Part shown: positions 38,839 to 47,918 of the stretch, piece after piece | Layout of the letters: each line of letters opens with the position of its first letter | Numbering within the stretch: the first letter of the stretch is position 1 | NCBI GenBank assembly: GCA_016712045.1 | Contig: JADJRV010000002.1 | Location: 1 to 64,000, forward strand | Source of the DNA: Chloracidobacterium sp. | GTDB taxonomy: Bacteria; Acidobacteriota; Blastocatellia; Pyrinomonadales; Pyrinomonadaceae | Length of the DNA stretch: 64,000 nucleotides | Direction: 5' to 3' | Program-made: the position numbers and the translations under genes | Notes under the pieces: model-generated | The model's input: only the letters and a program-made list of their open reading frames with translations | Database searches by the model: none | Told to the model about the DNA's origin: nothing

Positions 38839-39914
38839 ATGCTGAAACGCTACATGCACAACCGGGAGAGGCACCTGGCGTTGTTGAACGACAATCGCTC
38901 GCCGCAGCAGTTTGGCTGGGGGCTGGAGTTTGTCGCCGACCACGTCAATGGCGACGATCCGCGCAAAGTGCTGGCGGATCTATTCCGATCGATGCACTGG
39001 CAAACAGCGACGAGTATTTTGCGGCTCCGGTTATCACGGATTTTAAGCTTGAGCGGCGGCTTTATCCGTCGGTCGGGTCATTGAGCGCTGAGGAACTGAA
39101 ATCGCCGGTCGCTCAGATCGAGGTTCCGGTTTTGTCGTGGCAGAGCGCAGTTGAAACGATCTCCGTTGAAAATAATACTGCGGTTGCGACCTATTTTCCG
39201 CATGGCGACAAGAAAGCAGCAGTCGTGATCCTGCCGCATTGGAATGCTAAGGCCGGCACATATTTTGATCTCGCCAAATTTTTGAACAAGGTCGGCATGT
39301 CCGCCCTCAGGCTGACGCTGCCGTATCACGAGGACCGTATGCCGCCGGAGCTTGAGCGGGCGGACCATCTCGTTACGCCAAATATCGGGCGTTCGCTGCA
39401 ATCGGTCAGACAAGCCGTGCTCGATACGCGTGCGGCTATTGGCTGGCTAAAACAGCAGGGTTACGAAAAGACCGGGCTGGTCGGGACAAGCATCGGCTCG
39501 TGCGTCGCTTTTCTGTCTTACGTTCACGACCCTGATGTCGATGTTGCGGTTTTTAATCACGTTTCGGGCTATATGGCTGATGTGGTGTGGCACGGACTGT
39601 CGACCTATCACGTCCGCGAAGGTTTTGGCGACAATCTCGATCTCGACGAGCTTCGCCGCTACTGGCTGCCGATGTCGCCGATGGCTTATATGGATAAGCT
39701 TGCCGCCCTGCCGCCCCGGCCGACCCGTTATATCTACACAAAATACGACCTGAGCTTTCCGGTCGACCTGACACGCGACGTTTTCAAAGAGCTCCGGCGG
39801 CTCCGCATCCAGCAGCCAGCGGACCGCCTACACACGACGGCGAAGGCCTTGAATTATATCGACGGAAAGAGTTCATCTCAGTTTTTGTTTTGCGCAAAAC
39901 CATCTGCAAAATAG
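38839..39914 (+). CDS. Alpha/beta-hydrolase-fold protein, one frameshift
   Basis: The N-terminus is helical (MLKRYMHNRERHLALLN). The frame breaks near 38981 (a G lost), and restoring it gives LADLIPIDALANSDEYF and joins to the main body. That body has an oxyanion-type strand AAVVILPHWNAKAG, the nucleophile elbow GLVGTSIGSCVAF (GxSxG type) and LTLPYHEDRMPP. The late His region HTTAKALNYIDG is present but the usual CGHY motif is not intact, so a further indel near 39825 is possible. The length is about 358 residues. It is predicted to be cytoplasmic. The substrate is unknown. Confidence 0.75.
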
Positions 39915-39980
39915 GCCTGAAAACAACTCCACACACTAATATATTCATCAAAAGAGTGCTAAAATTTGGTCAACTTTTGA

Positions 39981-40931
39981 ATGAGTCCGATCGCCGAAAA
40001 GCAAAAAAATACGGTTGACGAAGCGATAGAGCATCTGGTCTCTCGTGCCGAAAATGCACGCGGGTTGGCGGGTACTGACGTTTCGGCGCGCATTCACGCG
40101 GCGCTCAATAAGTATCTTTTAGGCGACGATCCAAACGCGTCAAATAATGACATCAAAGAGTTTATCGACGACATCAGGGCCGACGATCTGTGTTTGATAA
40201 TCGCTTGTGAAAAGGGAGACGAGCGGGCTTGGGAAGATCTGGTCACAAATTTTGACTCGACCGTAAAATCCGCCGCCCGCAAGATCTCGTCAAATAACGA
40301 GGACGCCGAGGATCTTGCAAGTTCCATCTGGGCCGAGCTTTACGGCCTGCGTACGGATGCAGACGGTAATAAAAAGAGCAAGCTGGCATATTATTCGGGG
40401 CGGGGCAGTTTGGCGGGTTGGCTGCGGGCGGTGGTTTCGCAGTTAGCGGTCGATCAATTTCGCAAGCAGTCAAAATTTGTCCAGATCGAAGAGGATCGTG
40501 AATTTGAAAATCTGGCGAACGAGGCCGCAAATAATGACCACAACCATTTTGCCTCGCACACTGAGTCTCCTGAGGAGCTTTTTGCGGTGGGTGAGGCCGA
40601 GTCGGACGTGTCCGACGCTCTGCAGGCGGCGATCGGCGAGCTTGAGGCCGAGGATCGGCTGATATTAAAGCTATACTATTTTGACGACCTGAAACTAAAG
40701 GACATCGCCACGACCTTTGGCTATCACGAGGCGACCGCCAGCCGTAAATTGACGCGGGTGCAGTCCGAGATCCGCAAAGGCGTTGAGAAAAACCTGCGTG
40801 AGCAGCACGGCTGGAGCGATATTGAGGTGAAAAAACACCTGTCCGACACGGCCGCAAGCCTCGGGCTAAACCTCGAAACGATGTTCGCCGTATTGATGCT
40901 GGCGATATTTGTGCAAGATTTTTGGACGTGA
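39981..40931 (+). CDS. Sigma-70 family RNA polymerase sigma factor with a hydrophobic C-terminal tail
   Basis: Residues 1-60 are an acidic extension. Region 2 follows (ERAWEDLVTNFDSTVKSAAR, then EDAEDLASSIWAELYG and GSLAGWLRAVVSQLAVDQ). Region 4 is a helix-turn-helix around LKLYYFDDLKLKDIATTFG with the recognition helix HEATASRKLTRVQ. This is ECF-like in domain content, but at 316 residues it is longer than usual. The tail ends in ETMFAVLMLAIFVQDFW, a hydrophobic stretch uncommon in a cytoplasmic sigma factor. The anti-sigma-like gene follows 174 nt downstream, with a repeat element between. Confidence 0.88.
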   Translation: MSPIAEKQKNTVDEAIEHLVSRAENARGLAGTDVSARIHAALNKYLLGDDPNASNNDIKEFIDDIRADDLCLIIACEKGDERAWEDLVTNFDSTVKSAARKISSNNEDAEDLASSIWAELYGLRTDADGNKKSKLAYYSGRGSLAGWLRAVVSQLAVDQFRKQSKFVQIEEDREFENLANEAANNDHNHFASHTESPEELFAVGEAESDVSDALQAAIGELEAEDRLILKLYYFDDLKLKDIATTFGYHEATASRKLTRVQSEIRKGVEKNLREQHGWSDIEVKKHLSDTAASLGLNLETMFAVLMLAIFVQDFWT

Positions 40932-40959
40932 TGCGTTCAATAAGTGGTTACGAAAACCG

Positions 40960-41099
40960 TAGCCACAGAGAACACAGAGTTCACTGAGTATTTGAAATGA
41001 TTTGGGAGATAAATATTGCTGTAGGCATGGCTCACGAAAATATTTACTGACTGGATCATCATAATTTTCTCATCTTACTCTGTGCTCTCTGTGGCTAAC
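40960..41099. repeat. REP-like palindrome, CACAGAG variant
   Basis: The left arm AGCCACAGAGAACACAGAG at 40961-40979 is matched by a right arm CTCTGTGCTCTCTGTGGCT ending near 41097, about 95 bases of AT-rich sequence apart. It occupies the gap between the sigma factor and anti-sigma genes. The unit is CACAGAG rather than CACAGAT. Confidence 0.75.
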
Positions 41100-41105
41100 T
41101 AAAAG

Positions 41106-42230
41106 ATGGAACTAGAATTCGACAAAGAGATTGATGCGATCCTGCGAAAAGGGCGGAGCGGGCAAGTTGCGGCTGTAAAAGCTGCGACGGCCAGCCACCT
41201 CGACGCGGACAGCATCTCTGCGTTTGCCGAAAACGCTCTGCCGCCGCGTGCGAAATTGCTCTATATGGAGCATTTTGCCGATTGCGACCGGTGTAGAAAG
41301 GATCTGTCGCAAGTCGTAAGGATGAATTCAGCGGCGGTTGCTGCTGACGGGACCGCCGTTTCTAGTGTCGCGACTGCGGCCGCCGAACCGGCAGCGTCTT
41401 GGCTAAGCAAACTTTTCCGCACGCCAAATCTGGCGATGGCGATGGGTGCGCTGATCCTGACTTTCGGCGGCGTGCTCGGATATCTGGTCATTCAGAATAG
41501 AAATAATACACAAAACTCAACGATCTCGCAGGTGACCGAACAGGAACAGAATAAGGGCGGGCCGTTTGTTAACGGCGATGCGTCTGTGGTTTCTAATTCG
41601 GCAAATGCGGTTGCCGCAAATGCGACACCTCCGGCGGCTCCGTCGATGCCCACGACAGCGGCAAATACGGCTGCTAATTCGACAGGTGCCGGAACCGGCT
41701 CTGCAACTGAGACAAAACAGCCCGATTCCGGTTATTCGATGGACGGTACGACTGACATATCGAAATCGGGTGAGATTGCTCCGGCGGCTCCGGTTACGGA
41801 AAACAAGCCCGCAGCGGTCGAGGAGCGTAAAGACAGCGACGATAAGGCAAAAGAACGGTCGGCTGACGAAAAACGTGCCAAAAACGAATATGACGACCGT
41901 GCGTCCCGCGATGCCTCGCCGGGCGCGCCGAAAAAGACCGATACCGGAGCGACCCGATCAGGCCCGCGTCAGGACAATACGCTCCAAAATCAGACTCAAA
42001 ATCAAATAGTCGGCGGTGCGATATCGGCCACGAGATCAGCGGGCGGCAAAAATTTTGAGAAACGCAACGGGGTTTGGTATGACTCAGCGTATAAAGGCCA
42101 GTCAACTACCTCGGTAAAACGCGGCACCGAAAAATACATCCGCCTCGACAGCGGGCTCCGCTCGATCGCCGACAACCTCGGCGGCACGGTCGTGATCGTC
42201 TGGAAAGACAAAGCGTACCGAATTCAATAA
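41106..42230 (+). CDS. Zinc-finger anti-sigma factor with membrane segment
   Basis: Residues 36-70 hold a ZAS-type module: HLDADSISAFAENALPP and then HFADCDRCRKDL, with the HxxxCxxC arrangement that binds zinc and contacts the sigma factor. A membrane segment follows (LAMAMGALILTFGGVLGYLV, about 115-135). About 230 low-complexity periplasmic residues come next, rich in Ala, Thr, Asn, Lys and Asp. A small C-terminal domain of about 50 residues begins GGKNFEKRNGVWYDSAY. The protein is 374 residues. It probably holds the sigma factor at 39981 inactive until an envelope signal arrives. Confidence 0.85.
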   Translation: MELEFDKEIDAILRKGRSGQVAAVKAATASHLDADSISAFAENALPPRAKLLYMEHFADCDRCRKDLSQVVRMNSAAVAADGTAVSSVATAAAEPAASWLSKLFRTPNLAMAMGALILTFGGVLGYLVIQNRNNTQNSTISQVTEQEQNKGGPFVNGDASVVSNSANAVAANATPPAAPSMPTTAANTAANSTGAGTGSATETKQPDSGYSMDGTTDISKSGEIAPAAPVTENKPAAVEERKDSDDKAKERSADEKRAKNEYDDRASRDASPGAPKKTDTGATRSGPRQDNTLQNQTQNQIVGGAISATRSAGGKNFEKRNGVWYDSAYKGQSTTSVKRGTEKYIRLDSGLRSIADNLGGTVVIVWKDKAYRIQ

Positions 42231-42236
42231 AAGAGT

Positions 42237-42316
42237 TATTAACCACAGATAGACACAGATAAACACAGATTTTCTGTGGGTATATCTGTGTCCATCTGTG
42301 TTAATCTGTGGCTAAA
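42237..42316. repeat. REP-like palindrome, CACAGAT family, longest copy
   Basis: The left arm runs 42240-42270 as TAACCACAGAT-AGACACAGAT-AAACACAGAT. The right arm runs to 42313 as TATCTGTG-TCCATCTGTG-TTAATCTGTGGCTA. The two arms are about 31 bases each and pair almost fully around a short centre. It lies between the anti-sigma and M28 peptidase genes and could fold into a long hairpin in RNA or DNA. Confidence 0.85.
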
Positions 42317-42337
42317 TCTTTTTGCCGACGAACTAAT

Positions 42338-43696
42338 ATGAGATCACGAATTTTCTTTATTGTCGCTCTTTGTTTAATTGTTTCTGCGACCCAAACCTTT
42401 GCGCAAAAAAAGCCGGTAAAAACTGACCCTGAGATCGCCAAGATGGTGAAAGAGGTTTCGGCTAAGAATATTGAGGCGACGATACGCAAGCTTGTTTCGT
42501 TTGGTACGCGAAACACTTTGAGCGAACAGGACAACCCGACTCGCGGCATTGGTGCCGCCCGCGATTGGATATACAACGAATTTGTCAGTATCAGCAAGGC
42601 TTGCGGCGGCTGTCTCGATGTGCAAAAAGAGGCGTTTGTGCAGCCAAAAGCCAATCGTATCCCTGAGCCGACGACGCTCACAAATGTTTTTGCCATCCTC
42701 AACGGCACGACCGATGCTACACGATACTATGTCGTTTCGGGTCATTACGATTCGATGTGCACATCGCCGACAGATGCTAAATGCGATGCTCCGGGGGCAA
42801 ATGACGACGCGTCGGGCACGGCTGTCTCGATCGAACTGGCACGTGTGATGTCAAAGCGAAAATTTGACGCGACCATTATCTTTATGGCGGTTCCGGGCGA
42901 AGAGCAGGGATTGCTCGGTGCTGCTAATTTTGCCGAAAAAGCCAAGCAGTCAAAGATGAATATCGAGGGAATGTTTACCAACGACATTGTCGGCGGCGTG
43001 ACGACGCATAAAAATTCGCAGTTTCGCAAAAAAGTCCGGGTCTTTAGCGAAGGCGTGCCGTCAAGCGAAACGGAGGCCGAGGCCGGCACACGCCGCAGTG
43101 TCGGCGGCGAAAACGACAGCGCTTCGCGGCAGCTTGCAAGATTTATCAAAGAGCAATCCGACCGTTATCTCAAAAACTTTGGCGTGATGATGATCTATCG
43201 CCGTGACCGCTACGGACGCGGGGGCGATCACATACCGTTTGTCGAGCGGGGTTTCACAGCCGTTCGCATTACCGAATCGCACGAGGACTACACCCACCAG
43301 CACCAAAACGTGCGTACCGAGAACGGCGTCTTTTACGGCGACACGCCGGAGTTTGTCGATTTCGAATACACGGCAAACGTCGCCCGCGTAAATCTCATCG
43401 CATTAGCGAGCCTTGCCCTTGCCCCGGCAAAGCCGAAGAACGTTGGGATCGTCACGACGCGTCTGACCAACGACACCGAGCTGAAATGGGACGCAAATAC
43501 CGACGGCGACATCGCCGGTTACGAGGTCGTTTGGCGTGACACCACCGCCGCCGAGTGGCAGAGTAGCCAAGTTGTGACGGGTGCGACAACGTTCCTCGCC
43601 AAAGGCATGTCAAAAGACAATTACTTCTTCGGCGTCCGCTCCGTCGACAAAGACGGCAACAAAAGCCCCGTCGTCTATCCGCGTCCGGTGCGTTAA
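42338..43696 (+). CDS. Secreted M28-family metallopeptidase with fibronectin III-like domain
   Basis: The ATG at 42338 (MRSRIFFIVALCLIVSATQ) opens a signal peptide; an upstream in-frame codon at 42308 lies in the repeat element. The zinc ligands are recognisable: GHYDS (His), GANDDASG (Asp bridging), VPGEEQGLLG (Glu base and ligand), and HIPFVERGFTAVRITE (late His). The M28 family includes aminopeptidases and glutamate carboxypeptidase-like enzymes. The last 90 residues are an FNIII-type beta domain (DTELKWDANTDGDIAGYEVV). The protein is 452 residues and probably exported. Confidence 0.92.
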   Translation: MRSRIFFIVALCLIVSATQTFAQKKPVKTDPEIAKMVKEVSAKNIEATIRKLVSFGTRNTLSEQDNPTRGIGAARDWIYNEFVSISKACGGCLDVQKEAFVQPKANRIPEPTTLTNVFAILNGTTDATRYYVVSGHYDSMCTSPTDAKCDAPGANDDASGTAVSIELARVMSKRKFDATIIFMAVPGEEQGLLGAANFAEKAKQSKMNIEGMFTNDIVGGVTTHKNSQFRKKVRVFSEGVPSSETEAEAGTRRSVGGENDSASRQLARFIKEQSDRYLKNFGVMMIYRRDRYGRGGDHIPFVERGFTAVRITESHEDYTHQHQNVRTENGVFYGDTPEFVDFEYTANVARVNLIALASLALAPAKPKNVGIVTTRLTNDTELKWDANTDGDIAGYEVVWRDTTAAEWQSSQVVTGATTFLAKGMSKDNYFFGVRSVDKDGNKSPVVYPRPVR

Positions 43697-43811
43697 CTCT
43701 AATGTTTTTGGGCAGTTTTCGGATTCCTTTTGGTTCTGAAATATGCTAAAAATATAGATTGCCCTAAATTTCGTCAGCATTATATCGGTCGTTAGACGGC
43801 ACGCAGTTTTT

Positions 43812-45640
43812 ATGAAGAAGTACCTAGTTGGATCATTAGTTTTGTCGCTTTTGGCGGTTAGTTTATTTTTTGGATCGGACAGCTCAGCTCAGACCGAACA
43901 AATGAGTCTGCTCGGTGATGATCGAACAATTTCTACCGACAGAAAGCCCAAAGACGATGCCGCTATGGTCTCGACAACATTGGTTCTTAGTCAGGTCTCC
44001 GGCGGAAACGGCACTTATGCCAACGACTGGGTGGAAATAAAAAATGTTTCAGCTTCGTCGCAATCACTTAACGGATTGGCTCTATACTATGGTTCGGCCA
44101 CCGGGGTTGTTTGGTGCGGGTGTTTTTCGCTCCCCAACATATCCCTAGCACCTGGAAAATTCTATCTGGTTCAACTAGGCGGTGGTAATGGTGCAGGATC
44201 TCTCCCCGACTCCCGATGCGTCTTCAACAAACATCAACATGTCCGGTTCGAGCGGAAAGATCGGCATCGTCAACCCGGCTGCTCTCGGTGCAAATGTTTG
44301 CGGCTCTTCTGGTGCCCCGTGCAACTCGACTCAATTGGCGGCTTTTGTCGACTGGGTGGCTTACGGGGCTGCTGGAAACGGCACGGCCGGCAATGGCGAA
44401 GGGGGTACATCTGTTAATAGCGGGGCGGCATTTTCAACGACTCAGGCCGGGTCCAGAAAAAACGCGGGCTGCACTGCTACAGATAATAATAATGCGGATT
44501 TTGATGTAGTGACCGGGACTGTCCCGCGCAACTCAGCCACTGCGTCTTCGCCGTGCGGCGGAGGCGGGGCCGATTTGTTGGCAGGAATGTCAGCTAGCCC
44601 GACATCGGTCGTGCCAACTGGCACGACACTGCTTACTGTCACGGTCATTCCGGCTACGACACCGCCCAGCACCGATATACAGGTCGTTGGTAATCTTACC
44701 CAGATCGGCGGGGCGGCATTGCAGACTTTTGTTGATGACGGAACCGGTGGGGACTTGACGCCGGGTGACAACGTTTTTTCATATTTGGCCTCAATTCCGG
44801 GCGGCACAAATGCGGGAATCTATAACGTGACGGCCGTTGCATCGGATGCGCAAAGCCGCTTTGTTAACCTCAATCAGAATATTACGGTAACGGGGCCGCC
44901 GGAGACCGAAAACCCGCTTTTATTCGGCAACCCAAGCAATGCCACCGCAAATGTCGCAAATGAGAATAATTATTTGATGACGAAGGCGCAGTATTCGCTG
45001 TCATACAACCGCTCTAAAGCGGGGCCAAACTGGGTTGCATGGCGATTGGACAGTTCGTGGATCGGTGGTGCTGACCGCCAAAACGACTATCGTGGCGATA
45101 CGACGTTGCCTGCCGGTTGGTATCAGGTCCAGTCGTCTGATTACTCCGAACCGGTCTATGACCGCGGCCACATGTGTCCGTCGGGTGACAGGACGCGTTC
45201 TGTGCCGGATAACTCGGCGACATTTTTGATGACAAATTTTCTTCCGCAACACCCGGATAATAATCAGGGTCCTTGGGAAGAATTTGAGACCTATTGCCGA
45301 ACGCTTGCTAGCCAGTGCAAGGAGATAGACATCTACATCCCTTCCGGTCGCAAAGCCGGGGCAGCAATGGCTTTATCGGGAACGGTGTTATGGTACCGGC
45401 ATCGACTTGGAAAGTAGTACTTGTTATAGATAACGGCACCAACGACCTACAGCGAGTCGGTAAAAAAGCACGGATGTTTGGCATCGTCGTTTCTAATATC
45501 CGCCGATCAACCGCAGCTCTCCGTGGCGAAACTTTAGGGTCACGGTCGATCAGGTCGAGACGCTTACCGGATACGACTTCTTCTCTAACCTAAGTCCACG
45601 GCTCCAGGCTCGGATGGAATCTAGCGCTGACACGCAATAA
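43812..45640 (+). CDS. Secreted NUC1-type DNA/RNA endonuclease with lamin-tail domain, three frameshifts
   Basis: Has a signal peptide (ending DSSAQ), then a lamin-tail domain (LVLSQVSGGNGTYANDWVEI, later FVDWVAYG). A beta-sandwich linker follows (LLAGMSASPTSVVPTGTTLL). The C-terminal His-Me nuclease of the NUC1 type has the catalytic YDRGHMCPSGDR and the Asn-containing TFLMTNFLPQHP. Sense shifts frame near 44208 (an extra C), 45358 (G lost, AGGSNGFIGNGVMVP restored) and 45503 (C lost, NIPPINRSSPWRNFRV restored). Once repaired, it ends in LQARMESSADTQ at a TAA at 45638-45640, whose last base starts the next gene (TAATG). The repaired length is about 609 residues. Confidence 0.88.
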
Positions 45641-47541
45641 TGGTAATCACGACCCGATACTCACGTTTTTTATGCATTGGCCTGATCTTGTTCAGCGGGG
45701 CGTTTGTTTCTGCGTTCGGGCAAAAAGAATACAAGATCTCAGAGATCCAGGGCGATAAGGGCACTTCGGCGCATGTTGGTGAGAGCGTGCGCACTACTGG
45801 CGTTGTCACCGCGATCGTCGCCAAGGGATTTTATATGCAAACGCCTGACGGCCAGGCTGACAGCGACCCTAAAACGTCTGAGGGGATATACGTTTATGGC
45901 GAGAATAGTGTCGGCAAAGTGTCGGTCGGTGCGATGGTGCAGGTTGACGGTGCGGTCGTGGAATTTCGTCCGCGCAGCGAAAAGATATTCTTGAGCATCA
46001 CCGAGATCACACGCCCGACAGTCACAGTTATCTCCAAAGACAATCCGCTGCCAGCTCCGGTTGTGCTGACAGCCGCTGAGCTTGACCCGCGTGGACGTGT
46101 CGACCAAATGGAACGGTTTGAGGGGATGCGTGTCAAAGCTGACGTTGTCGTGGTCGGGCCGACCATCAAACAGAGCACCGCTGGCACTACGACAGATGGT
46201 ATTTTCTTTGCGACTGTGCAGGGAACGCCGCGGCCGTTTCGCGAACCGGGAATCGATATCTTGGCTAAGATGGTCGACAAACTCCCCGAAACGACGCCTG
46301 CGTATGACATGAACCCGGAAATACTAAGGGTTGAGAGCAACACTCAAAAAGGCACGAAGCCGATATACGTCCCCGCCGGAGCGACTATCAAAGGGCTGAC
46401 CGGGGTTATTGATTATTCGAAAAAGTTTTTCACGCTCATGGCCGATCCCGCTCAGGCAGCTCCGGAAAATGTGAAAGGGTTTGTGGCGGTTAGTCCTGCG
46501 GCTGAGCGTGAGGTAACAGTAGCAAGTTTTAACATCGAGAATTTTTTTGACGACGAGGTCAATTCTAAGGACGTCGAAAAAGAGGCGACCGTTTCAAAGG
46601 AAGAATTTCAGGGCCGTTTGAACAAGGCTTCGCTGGCGATCCGCAACGTGCTCTCGATGCCGGACGTTGTCGGCATCGTCGAGGTCGAAAATCTCAAGGT
46701 GCTGCAAAAACTCGCCGACAAGATCAACGCCGACGCCGTTGCGGCAAAGCAGCCCGACCCAAAATACGTTGCGTATCTAGAGGATGGCAATGACATTCGC
46801 GGTATCGACAACGGCTTTTTGGTCAAATCGAGTAAGGTCAAGGTCATTGAGACCAAAGCTATCGGCGGTAAAGAAAAGCTAAATTACGGCACCGGTTTCC
46901 CCGACGAAAAGCTGTTTGACCGTCCGCCGTTTTTGCTCAAGGCTGAGGTTGCCGACGCCAAGTTGGGCAAGCCGTTTGGCTTTACGGTGATCGTCAATCA
47001 TTTCAAATCGTATCGCGGTATCGACGACGAAAAGGACGGCGATCGCGTTCGCAACAAACGCCGGCTTGAGGCCGAATGGCTCGGAAACTTTATCCAGGAA
47101 CGTGCAAAAGCAGACCCGACGGAGCGTCTGCTGGTGTGCGGCGATTTTAATGCGTTTCAGTTTAACGACGGTTACAACGATCTGATCGGCATCTTGAAAG
47201 GCAAGTCAGACCAAAATGTGATCGTTCCGTCTAAGACCGCTTACGCGACAGGACTCAAGGCCCTCATCGATTCGATGCCTAATCCTAACAACCGTTATTC
47301 GTACGTGTTTGACGGGTCGGCACAGGCGCTGGATCATATGCTGGTCAATAAACCGGTGTACATGGGCGGTGCGATCAAGTTTGGGTATGCTCGGGTTGAC
47401 GCAGATTTTCCATTGATATGGGCGGACGATTACACCCGGCCTGAGAGATTGTCGGACCACGATGCTCCGGTCGTGTTTATGTCGATGGACCCATTGCCGC
47501 CGCCGCCAAAACCTGCGGCCACCGCATCACCGACTCCTTAG
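45640..47541 (+). CDS. ExeM/NucH-family extracellular nuclease
   Basis: Has a signal peptide (ending AFGQ), an N-terminal OB-like region (ISEIQGDKGTSAHVGESV, RTTGVVTAIVAKGFYMQ) and a C-terminal endonuclease/exonuclease/phosphatase domain. The latter has SFNIENFFDDEV, VVGIVEVEN (metal-ligand Glu), VIVNHFKSY (His), LLVCGDFNAF (Asp/Asn) and ERLSDHDAPVVF (catalytic His), so all catalytic residues are present. The protein is 633 residues, ending in a short Pro-rich tail. The start codon overlaps the stop of the upstream nuclease, so the two secreted nucleases are translationally coupled. The pair probably degrades environmental DNA or RNA for nutrients or frees cells from biofilm DNA. Confidence 0.93.
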   Translation: MVITTRYSRFLCIGLILFSGAFVSAFGQKEYKISEIQGDKGTSAHVGESVRTTGVVTAIVAKGFYMQTPDGQADSDPKTSEGIYVYGENSVGKVSVGAMVQVDGAVVEFRPRSEKIFLSITEITRPTVTVISKDNPLPAPVVLTAAELDPRGRVDQMERFEGMRVKADVVVVGPTIKQSTAGTTTDGIFFATVQGTPRPFREPGIDILAKMVDKLPETTPAYDMNPEILRVESNTQKGTKPIYVPAGATIKGLTGVIDYSKKFFTLMADPAQAAPENVKGFVAVSPAAEREVTVASFNIENFFDDEVNSKDVEKEATVSKEEFQGRLNKASLAIRNVLSMPDVVGIVEVENLKVLQKLADKINADAVAAKQPDPKYVAYLEDGNDIRGIDNGFLVKSSKVKVIETKAIGGKEKLNYGTGFPDEKLFDRPPFLLKAEVADAKLGKPFGFTVIVNHFKSYRGIDDEKDGDRVRNKRRLEAEWLGNFIQERAKADPTERLLVCGDFNAFQFNDGYNDLIGILKGKSDQNVIVPSKTAYATGLKALIDSMPNPNNRYSYVFDGSAQALDHMLVNKPVYMGGAIKFGYARVDADFPLIWADDYTRPERLSDHDAPVVFMSMDPLPPPPKPAATASPTP

Positions 47542-47918
47542 ATCTTTTCCAAAATAACCTCGGCGACCGCGTGTTCGGTTGTGTGGGACATTGATAGATG
47601 AACTCGGTTTGCGCCGAGTTTTTCTAATAATACAGCGGCCTCGCCGGTAATATTGAGCGACGGGGCACCGTTTTCATCCAAAATGATCTCGATATCCTGC
47701 CAAGCGATCTTGCCACGCCAGCCTGTTTTGAGAGCCTTGAGAAAAGCCTCTTTTGCGGCAAACCGTCCGGCGTAACTTTGTGCTGCGGCGGCACCTTTGC
47801 TCTCGCAATATTCACGTTCGGCGTCGGTGAAAACGCGCGCTGAAAAGCGCGGTGTTCTGGCGATGGTGTCGCGGATGCGATAGACTTCGGCTATGTCGAT
47901 TCCGATGGAAACTATCAT
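47538..47918 (-). CDS. acpS: Holo-[acyl-carrier-protein] synthase AcpS
   Basis: Transfers 4'-phosphopantetheine from CoA to ACP. The length of 126 residues is standard. The magnesium-binding motifs are intact: IVSIGIDIAEV with the Asp, and YAGRFAAKEAFLKAL with the Glu. The C-terminal strand is LSMSHTTEHAVAEVIL. The ATG at 47918 overlaps the start codon of pgeF on the other strand (the bases CATG). The 3' end shares 4 nt with the nuclease gene stop. Confidence 0.95.
   Translation of the reverse strand: MIVSIGIDIAEVYRIRDTIARTPRFSARVFTDAEREYCESKGAAAAQSYAGRFAAKEAFLKALKTGWRGKIAWQDIEIILDENGAPSLNITGEAAVLLEKLGANRVHLSMSHTTEHAVAEVILEKI

Noticed and set aside
38752..42316. The CACAGAT arrays as possible CRISPR repeats
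   Set aside because: Units are 7 bases with 2-3-base spacing, arranged as inverted arms. There are no 25-40-base spacers and no cas genes.
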